Positions 1 to 4,441 of a DNA stretch of 5,563 nucleotides are shown piece by piece (position 1 is the first letter of the stretch; each line of letters opens with the position of its first letter). The notes beneath the pieces were generated by a model, which was given only the letters and a program-made list of their open reading frames with translations, made no database searches and had not been told where the DNA came from. The position numbers were made by a program, and so were the translations under genes. Source of the stretch: Calditrichota bacterium (GTDB lineage Bacteria; Zixibacteria; MSB-5A5; GN15; FEB-12); NCBI GenBank assembly GCA_008501655.1, contig QQUK01000156.1, positions 1 to 5,563 on the forward strand, read 5' to 3'.

Positions 1-1394
1 GTTGCGGCAGCTCTTGATTTTTTACGCTGTTCTTCCATCGCTTGATTAAAACCGGTTTCATCTAGGGTATAGCCTCTCTCCTCAGCCATTACCTCGGTTA
101 AATCGTATGGAAATCCGTAAGTGTCATAGAGCATAAAGACGGTATTCCCGGGGATTATCTTCGGATTTTTAACAACCGAATGATAAATATCTTCATCTAT
201 TGAACCGTCCGATGCTTTTTTCTTGGCATCCTGAGGATTTTCCGAGACAAGTTTATGAACTGATTCAATTTTTTTCAGAGCATCGGAAAAATAAATCAAT
301 CCTTTATCGAGAGTCCGGTCAAATGATTCCTCTTCCATCCGGACGACATTGATTACATGCGATTGTTTTTCTATAAGTTCCGGATAGGCATCCCCCATTT
401 CGTTAACAAGAGTTGGAATCAGTTTATAGATAAACGGTTCATCGGCACCAAGGATACGACCATGCCGTACTGCACGGCGAAGGATTCGACGGAGAACATA
501 CCCCTGCCCTTCGTTTGAAATACCGGCACCATCGGTGATTGCAAAAGTAAGTGCGCGGAGATGGTCAGCGACTACATGGAATGAAGATTTCAAATCTTTT
601 GTATATTTAGATTTTGTCGTATCTGAAATTGCTTCGATTATATTTTGGAAAAGGTCTATTTCATAGTTGGTGTCAACATTTTGAATCAATGATGCAAGCC
701 GTTCAAGTCCGGCACCGGTATCGACTGACGGGTTGGGCAGGTCGACGAGACCGTTTTCAGTCTGGTCGTACTGCATAAAAACAAGGTTCCAGAATTCGAC
801 AAAGCGTTCTGTTTCGCCGTTGACGACATCATCCGGTCCGGTTCCGAATTTTTCTCCGCGGTCGAAATGAATTTCCGAGCATGGTCCGCATGGACCGACA
901 TCTCCCATAGACCAGAAATTATCTTTTTTCCCAAAGCGAAGGATCCGTCCGTTTTTCAGTTCCGGTGCAATTTTTTCCCAGAGGGCAAACGCTTCGTCGT
1001 CGGTTTCATAGACAGAGACATAAAGTTTATCTTTGGGCAGTTGAATCTCTTTTGTCACCCATTCCCAGGCAAATTTGATAGCTTCTTCTTTGAAATAATC
1101 ACCAAAGGAGAAGTTGCCGAGCATTTCAAAAAAGGTATGGTGACGGGCAGTAAAGCCGACATTATCGAGGTCGTTATGCTTTCCACCGGCGCGGATACAT
1201 TTCTGGGAGGTAGTTGCCCGTTTGTAGTCTACTTTGCGGTTGCCGGTGAAAACATCTTTAAACTGGTTCATCCCGGCATTGGTGAAGAGGATAGTCGGAT
1301 CATCGTAAGGGATTACCGGTGAGGACGGGAGAATTTTGTGTTTATTTTTTTCAAAATATGATAAAAATGAATTTCGTATATCGTTTGTTTTCAT
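1..1394 (-). CDS. alaS: Alanyl-tRNA synthetase, N-terminal part (3' end outside window)
   Basis: This cytoplasmic class II synthetase joins alanine to tRNA-Ala using ATP. The frame is open without interruption from the ATG at 1394-1392 to the window edge, giving 464 residues of a protein usually near 870. The catalytic core is clear: TILFTNAGMNQFKDVF at 34-49, SQKCIRAGGKHNDLDNVGF at 63-81, RHHTFFEMLGNFSFGDYF at 84-101, and the motif 3 region DTGAGLERLA at 225-234. The tRNA-recognition domain has NEGQGYVLRRILRRAVRHG at 294-312 and LYDTYGFPYDL at 422-432. Asn294 and Asp424 appear to match E. coli Asn303 and Asp400, which read the G3:U70 pair. The editing and C-Ala domains lie outside the window. 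The start is 6 bases after the recX stop and has only a weak A/G-rich Shine-Dalgarno inside the recX end, so translational coupling is likely. An extra loop of about 30 residues sits at 378-412. Confidence 0.97.
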   Translation of the reverse strand, partial: MKTNDIRNSFLSYFEKNKHKILPSSPVIPYDDPTILFTNAGMNQFKDVFTGNRKVDYKRATTSQKCIRAGGKHNDLDNVGFTARHHTFFEMLGNFSFGDYFKEEAIKFAWEWVTKEIQLPKDKLYVSVYETDDEAFALWEKIAPELKNGRILRFGKKDNFWSMGDVGPCGPCSEIHFDRGEKFGTGPDDVVNGETERFVEFWNLVFMQYDQTENGLVDLPNPSVDTGAGLERLASLIQNVDTNYEIDLFQNIIEAISDTTKSKYTKDLKSSFHVVADHLRALTFAITDGAGISNEGQGYVLRRILRRAVRHGRILGADEPFIYKLIPTLVNEMGDAYPELIEKQSHVINVVRMEEESFDRTLDKGLIYFSDALKKIESVHKLVSENPQDAKKKASDGSIDEDIYHSVVKNPKIIPGNTVFMLYDTYGFPYDLTEVMAEERGYTLDETGFNQAMEEQRKKSRAAA

Positions 1395-1400
1395 AATCTG

Positions 1401-2030
1401 CTAATCTTTTTTCTCTTTCAGAATCGTTTCAAATGCTGTTTTAGCGGTTTCGTATGTAAATCCGCGTCTTGCGAGGTAATTATACGATTTATTCCGGGCA
1501 TCTTCAAGTTCTAAATCATTGTACATATACCACTTTTTAGAGAGGGCATCGACCGCAAGCTGACTTATATCCCGGTTTTGATAGAGCATTTGGGCGGTTT
1601 GTTCAGCAAGGTCACGGCTAATCGATTTTGATTGCAGAAAAGAACTGAGAAACGGCTTTCCGCATGGTTTCCGGTTGAGCAGTTTTTCGCCAATTGCCAG
1701 GGCGTATTCCCTGTCGTTTAAAAAATCGAGCTGGGTCAGTTTATTGATGACTTTTGTGATAGATTCTTCGGCGAATGCTTTTTTCTTCAGTTTGAGTTTG
1801 AGTTCTCCGGTGGAATGCCCCCGGTTTGCCAGATATTGTTTTGCCTTTGCCATACAGCGGAAGAGGTCGTCTGCCTGCAGGAGGATTTCAACCTGGGAGT
1901 CGGTGAGTACGATACCACTGACCAGTTTATGTTCGATTGCTGTTTCAGGGGGGATTGAGAGTTTTCTGTTGTCTGAGAGAGTCAGTTGAAAATGAGCATT
2001 TTCTTCTTTTATGGCTGTTAATTTAATCAT
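1401..2030 (-). CDS. recX: Regulatory protein RecX
   Basis: RecX binds RecA filaments and modulates recombination and SOS activity in the cytoplasm. The 209-residue product has the family's alpha-helical three-repeat build. The signature runs over residues 61-110: a YLANRGHS segment at 66-73, ELKLKLKKKAF at 76-86, I..VI.KL at 91-98, and FLNDREYA at 103-110. The third repeat ends with YNYLARRGFTYETAKTAF at 183-200. An N-terminal beta-rich extension (residues 1-45) resembles the longer RecX forms, which supports the ATG at 2030-2028, although the upstream bases hold only a weak GGA as ribosome site. The gene is first in a unit with alaS, 6 bases downstream. In many bacteria recA sits immediately upstream of recX, but here the upstream neighbour is an unrelated divergent operon. 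A near-consensus promoter lies about 195 bases upstream of the start. Confidence 0.93.
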   Translation of the reverse strand: MIKLTAIKEENAHFQLTLSDNRKLSIPPETAIEHKLVSGIVLTDSQVEILLQADDLFRCMAKAKQYLANRGHSTGELKLKLKKKAFAEESITKVINKLTQLDFLNDREYALAIGEKLLNRKPCGKPFLSSFLQSKSISRDLAEQTAQMLYQNRDISQLAVDALSKKWYMYNDLELEDARNKSYNYLARRGFTYETAKTAFETILKEKKD

Positions 2031-2116
2031 TTATAATCCGTTTGTTATAGTGCTGTAATTCACACAATTTCTATCTTAAAATACGTCAAAATATGGTAAA
2101 ATAATTTTATTACAGA

Positions 2117-2145
2117 TTGACAGGAATTAAATAATTTATTATTGT
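2117..2145 (+). promoter_or_regulatory. Candidate sigma-70-type promoter for the four-gene operon
   Basis: TTGACA (2117-2122) is a perfect -35. It is followed after exactly 17 bases by TATTGT (2140-2145), a 4/6 match to the -10. Transcription would begin near 2152 and give a leader of about 140 bases before the ATG at 2293. The -10 is weaker than that of the opposing promoter. No better hexamer pair was seen nearer the gene, but the region is so AT-rich that -10-like words are easy to find. Confidence 0.5.
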
Positions 2146-2211
2146 TAAGCAAGTTAGAAAAGAAGTTGCAACCTGTTATAAATTAGACGGTTTACCAAAC
2201 AATAAATTATT
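2130..2211. repeat. AT-rich imperfect inverted repeat in the shared leader region
   Basis: AACAATAAATTATT at 2198-2211 is the reverse complement of the segment at 2130-2146, except that the left copy carries three extra bases (ATT). In RNA this would make a 14-bp A/U stem with a 3-base bulge and a loop of about 51 bases. The pairing crosses the 2171/2242 repeat, so in the rightward transcript, if it began far enough upstream, the two stems would compete. The low sequence complexity makes a chance origin quite possible. Confidence 0.35.
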
Positions 2212-2250
2212 TTTTTTCTTAACTTTATGTCAGTATAGCAAATAACAGGT
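2171..2250. repeat. Perfect 9-bp inverted repeat between the facing promoters
   Basis: ACCTGTTAT at 2171-2179 is repeated as its exact reverse complement ATAACAGGT at 2242-2250, with 62 bases between the arms. The right copy lies in the spacer of the recX promoter; the left copy lies just downstream of the expected start of the rightward transcript. The centres are about 71 bp apart. It could be a pair of operator half-sites for a looping regulator, a long-range stem in either leader RNA, or chance. Confidence 0.45.
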
Positions 2251-2259
2251 GACTGTCAA
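2232..2259 (-). promoter_or_regulatory. Extended -10 sigma-70-type promoter for recX-alaS
   Basis: Reading the minus strand, TTGACA (2259-2254) is a perfect -35. A 16-base spacer (2253-2238) follows, then TATACT (2237-2232), a 5/6 match to the -10. The bases just before it are TGC, which makes an extended -10. Transcription would start near 2225 and leave a leader of about 195 bases before recX. The spacer contains ACCTGTTAT (2250-2242), whose inverted copy lies at 2171-2179. Hexamers and spacing are read directly; use in the cell is inferred. Confidence 0.72.
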
Positions 2260-2292
2260 TAATAAGATTTTCCAAAGTATTAGGGAGTACTC

Positions 2293-3153
2293 ATGGATTT
2301 AGGATTACAGGGAAATATTGAAAAGTTCTCACTACCCGAAATACTCCAATTGATAGCTTCGAGTCGTAAGTCGGGCACACTCGGTGTACAAAAGGATGAT
2401 TCAATTATCATGGTCTATTTTGACAAAGGTGATATTGTATACGGGTATGGACCTCGGCAGACTTTTCATCTGGGACAGCTTTTGCGGGAGAAAAATATAA
2501 TTTCGGAAACACAGCTTGAGCAGGCGATAAACATTCAGGCAAAAAATGAGAATTCAAAAAGGCTTGGTGAAATTCTGATTTCAAGAAAATTCATCGATCG
2601 GTCTGATTTAGAAAAAGTAGTTATTACACAGATCGAAGAGTTATTGTATTCTCTTCTGACCTGGAAAAGCGGTTCATTCAAGTTTTATGAAGACCAGTTT
2701 CCTACTGAGGAAGAGATCACGGTTAAGATATCTGTTGAGAATGTGATTTTAGAAGGACTTCGCAGAATTGATGAAGCGAATATGATTAACGAAGTATTCC
2801 CTTCTCTGGATGATGTTTATATAATCTCAGCATCTCAGGGCGGACGCACCCGTGATGTATCACTGGAAGCACGTGAATGGAATCTTATGGCACTGGTAGA
2901 CGGTTATCGTTCGGTCAATGAAGTTGTAAAGTATTCCAGAATGAAAAAAGATGAAGCTTTGCGAAAACTTGCCCAGCTGAAACTTGCTGGTATTATTACC
3001 AAAACCGAGAAAAAAGAGACGCCGAAAGTTTCTGATAATGTCGAACAGATGGTGAATCGTCTTGCCGGACTATTTGAAGATTATCTAACTGAGAAAAAGC
3101 AGAATAGATTGTCGGATAGAAATGTCACCGAAACAATTCTGGAGCAGAAGTGA
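2293..3153 (+). CDS. DUF4388 (PATAN-type) protein with MshEN-like motif pair and C-terminal winged-helix-like segment
   Basis: The 286-residue product looks cytoplasmic, with no signal peptide or membrane segment. Residues 4-51 (GLQGNIEKFSLPEILQLIAS, then SGTLGV, then VYFDKGDIVYG) match the N-terminal pattern of DUF4388/PATAN proteins, a domain of bacterial signalling and regulatory proteins. Two 24-residue stretches follow, at 59-82 and 90-113, each beginning with an LG pair and ending in Gln, as in the GspE/MshE N-terminal domain; in MshE that domain binds c-di-GMP. The segment at 120-132 (SLLTWKSGSFKFY) is typical of DUF4388 proteins. Residues about 194-237 (EWNLMALVDG, then VVKYS, then LRKLAQLKLAGII) look like the winged-helix-like tail often found in this family. 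The tail 238-286 is charged and helical. A Shine-Dalgarno AGGGAG (2282-2287), 5 bases before the ATG, fixes the start. This is the first gene of a four-gene overlapping unit. Family assignment is firm; cellular role and any ligand are inference. Confidence 0.85.
   Translation: MDLGLQGNIEKFSLPEILQLIASSRKSGTLGVQKDDSIIMVYFDKGDIVYGYGPRQTFHLGQLLREKNIISETQLEQAINIQAKNENSKRLGEILISRKFIDRSDLEKVVITQIEELLYSLLTWKSGSFKFYEDQFPTEEEITVKISVENVILEGLRRIDEANMINEVFPSLDDVYIISASQGGRTRDVSLEAREWNLMALVDGYRSVNEVVKYSRMKKDEALRKLAQLKLAGIITKTEKKETPKVSDNVEQMVNRLAGLFEDYLTEKKQNRLSDRNVTETILEQK
3141..3144 (+). promoter_or_regulatory. Shine-Dalgarno GGAG selecting a GTG start
   Basis: GGAG ends 5 bases before the GTG at 3150-3152. 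It lies inside the last codons of the preceding gene, whose stop TGA (3151-3153) overlaps the GTG as GTGA. The site supports GTG as the true start of the second gene and implies translational coupling. Confidence 0.7.
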
Positions 3154-3833
3154 GTAACCAACAATCTTTACAGTCACTTGAAACGCTGTTAGAAAAATTT
3201 CTGGATCAGGTTGTAAATCTGAAGGAGCAGAAACTTTCTGTTTTGGAAGGAATCAATCGTCTTGATGATATTACCTCGATGTCGGGTCAGGGAGTTGAAA
3301 TCACCGATCATATCGGGGAATGGTTTGCCGATCATAACCGCTGGCTGACTGATAATTCATTGAGAAAATCTGAGTTTAACCGTATCAGCGAGATGCTTTC
3401 CAATATAAAATCAGAGCTTGAAAAAGAAGGTCTGGCTTCCCCAGCCCAGAAAAAAATCAGCACTGAAATCGACAGATGGCAAAATAATCCGATTAAAATC
3501 GATAAATCGAAGCCGACCAGGATGACTTTAAGCCGTCCTCCGGAGGTTTCTGAGACGGAAAAAACTCCGCAGGCGGACACTATCTCTTTGTTTATCAAGA
3601 AGTTATCGAAAATGAGTTCGATGTTTGTCGATTCGGCAGACTCAAAACAACATATTCTGAGCGTATTGGAAGAATTACTTAAAAAAACAGGTACCGAAGC
3701 GAATAAAGATGCCTTGATTTTGTCGGCATTTATCATATATTATCTCAAGCAAAATGGGTATAAAGTTGACCCATATGTAAAAAAATTGAAAGAAGCGGAA
3801 ACCCTTTTTAAGAAAGGGGCGTTACATGCTTAA
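3150..3833 (+). CDS. Uncharacterised all-helical protein, second gene of the operon
   Basis: I do not recognise this 227-residue protein. It begins with GTG, overlaps the previous stop by 4 bases, and has GGAG 5 bases upstream. Residues 5-40 are a charged amphipathic helix of coiled-coil character (LETLLEKFLDQVVNLKEQK). Residues 55-112 form a second helical block with several tryptophans (W58, W65, W110). Residues 113-143 are a Lys/Pro/Ser/Thr/Glu-rich, probably disordered linker. Residues 144-225 form a third helical block ending in a Lys-rich helix. The hydrophobic run at 188-198 (ALILSAFIIYY) is too short for a membrane span and looks like a buried helix. There are no catalytic motifs and no cysteines. 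The build fits an adaptor or scaffold working with the DUF4388 protein upstream, but this rests on gene order alone. Confidence 0.85.
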   Translation: MSNQQSLQSLETLLEKFLDQVVNLKEQKLSVLEGINRLDDITSMSGQGVEITDHIGEWFADHNRWLTDNSLRKSEFNRISEMLSNIKSELEKEGLASPAQKKISTEIDRWQNNPIKIDKSKPTRMTLSRPPEVSETEKTPQADTISLFIKKLSKMSSMFVDSADSKQHILSVLEELLKKTGTEANKDALILSAFIIYYLKQNGYKVDPYVKKLKEAETLFKKGALHA

Positions 3834-4056
3834 AGCTGGTGAAAAGGCATATTGTGCTGCATTACTTGCATTGAAGCGTAAAGATTATTTATCTGCTTCC
3901 GAATATTTTAAACAAGCTGCTCCCTATTTCAAAGAGAATAAGGAGTTCAATCTTTACTCTGAGACGACAAAGTTGTTAGTCGCGGTAAAGAGAGAGCTTG
4001 GGACGCTTGAGCATGATGATAAATTAGAAATCGAGGAGATATTTACTAATGGCTAA
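3826..4056 (+). CDS. Small TPR-like helical protein, third gene of the operon
   Basis: The 76-residue product starts at an ATG that overlaps the preceding gene by 8 bases, with the Shine-Dalgarno AAAGGGG (3813-3819) 6 bases upstream. Residues 5-37 read like one tetratricopeptide-type helical hairpin: YCAALLALKRKDY, then ASEYFKQAAPYF. Ala24, Phe28 and Ala31 have the spacing of TPR positions 20, 24 and 27. Residues 41-58 give a third helix (FNLYSETTKLLVAVKREL), and the tail is acidic. A single hairpin is too little for a free-standing TPR superhelix, so it may pack on a partner, most simply the neighbouring operon products. No enzymatic residues are visible. The TPR call is by pattern only and is moderate; that it is a real gene is well supported by overlap and ribosome site. 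Confidence 0.78.
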   Translation: MLKAGEKAYCAALLALKRKDYLSASEYFKQAAPYFKENKEFNLYSETTKLLVAVKRELGTLEHDDKLEIEEIFTNG

Positions 4057-4237
4057 GAAACAAAGCTTCTCTGACAAATCATCGAAAAAATCACACACGA
4101 TGACTTGCCCGACCTGCGGTGAAACATTGCAGTTCATTAAATTTGTCGGAGCCAAAAAAGGCAAAAAAGATGCCTGGAAATTCCGTGATGAAAACGTCGG
4201 TGTCTGCAAATGCAACACGGCTGAGATTTACGGATAG
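4049..4237 (+). CDS. Small zinc-ribbon-like protein, last gene of the operon
   Basis: The 62-residue product starts 8 bases before the end of the third gene, with AGGAGA (4034-4039) 9 bases upstream. The first 16 residues are basic and Ser/Lys-rich (MAKKQSFSDKSSKKSH). A CPTCG knuckle follows (Cys20, Cys23), then a basic stretch KFVGAKKGKKDAWKF (31-45), then a C-terminal CKC pair (Cys53, Cys55). Four cysteines in a CxxC...CxC pattern can bind one zinc, as in zinc ribbons of nucleic-acid or protein-binding proteins. The second knuckle is CxC rather than the usual CxxC. The high lysine content would suit contact with RNA or DNA, but no specific family is recognised. A repeat and an intrinsic terminator follow, closing the operon. 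Confidence 0.8.
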   Translation: MAKKQSFSDKSSKKSHTMTCPTCGETLQFIKFVGAKKGKKDAWKFRDENVGVCKCNTAEIYG

Positions 4238-4242
4238 GATGT

Positions 4243-4265
4243 CATACTGAGCTTGTCGAAGTATG
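4243..4265. repeat. REP-like palindrome with CTTGTCGA loop
   Basis: A 6-bp perfect stem, CATACT (4243-4248) with AGTATG (4260-4265), encloses the 11-base loop GAGCTTGTCGA (4249-4259). From memory, elements with this loop and variable, self-compensating stems (for example CATCCT/AGGATG) are scattered in intergenic regions of many environmental bacterial genomes. Only one copy is present here, 5 bases after the stop of the last operon gene and just before the terminator, a typical spot for such repeats. Confidence 0.6.
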
Positions 4266-4278
4266 CTCATTAAATTTG

Positions 4279-4307
4279 AAAAGCCCGCTTTTGAAGCGGG
4301 TTTTTTT
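4279..4307 (+). terminator. Intrinsic terminator of the four-gene operon
   Basis: A 7-bp GC-rich stem CCCGCTT (4284-4290) / AAGCGGG (4294-4300) with a TTG loop is followed directly by seven Ts (4301-4307). Upstream AAAA (4279-4282) extends the stem by A-T pairs, and the mirrored A/T tracts could give weak termination in the other direction too. It ends transcription about 45-70 bases after the zinc-ribbon gene and insulates the next gene. Confidence 0.93.
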
Positions 4308-4383
4308 ATGTCGTATTTTTTGCTGAAATTTAAAAAACGGTTGTATGAAGCTGTTAAACTTATATCTTTTTAATGAGAGAAGA

Positions 4384-4413
4384 GTTACAGCGTAGATAAT
4401 ACCAGCTTATATA
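4384..4413 (+). promoter_or_regulatory. Weak candidate promoter for the FG-GAP/VCBS gene
   Basis: GTTACA (4384-4389, 4/6 match to -35), an 18-base spacer and TATATA (4408-4413, 4/6 match to -10) would start transcription near 4420, about 20 bases before the gene. A promoter is expected here because a strong terminator precedes it, but these hexamers are unremarkable and other choices exist. Confidence 0.25.
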
Positions 4414-4429
4414 AACATAATTTGTTACC

Positions 4430-4435
4430 GGGAGG
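4430..4435 (+). promoter_or_regulatory. Strong Shine-Dalgarno of the FG-GAP/VCBS gene
   Basis: GGGAGG is followed by 6 bases and the ATG at 4442. It fixes the start that gives a complete signal peptide. Confidence 0.8.
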
Positions 4436-4441
4436 CGTAGC

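Noticed and set aside
867..1322. A 151-codon open frame on the plus strand inside alaS
   Set aside because: It lies fully antisense to highly conserved AlaS catalytic motifs, has no ribosome site, and its translation resembles no protein; it is a shadow of alaS.
1675..1989. A 104-codon plus-strand open frame opposite recX
   Set aside because: Its Ser/Leu/Phe-rich translation is what antisense of a Lys/Glu-rich gene gives, and there is no start context.
2031..2225. T-box riboswitch in the leader of recX-alaS
   Set aside because: No T-box consensus sequence or antiterminator with a following terminator was seen.
2031..2292. LexA/SOS box expected near recX
   Set aside because: The nearest word is CTGT-N8-AGAC at 2173-2188, which lacks the required ACAG half; no GAAC-N4-GTTC was seen either.
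3332..3736. A 134-codon minus-strand open frame opposite the second operon gene
   Set aside because: The sense frame has ribosome site, overlap and operon context; the antisense frame has none of these.
3711..3746. Possible transmembrane helix in the second operon gene (residues 188-199)
   Set aside because: The uninterrupted hydrophobic run is only about 11-12 residues and is flanked by soluble helical sequence.
4024..4218. A 64-codon minus-strand open frame opposite the zinc-ribbon gene
   Set aside because: The sense gene has paired cysteines and a good AGGAGA site; the antisense frame has neither.
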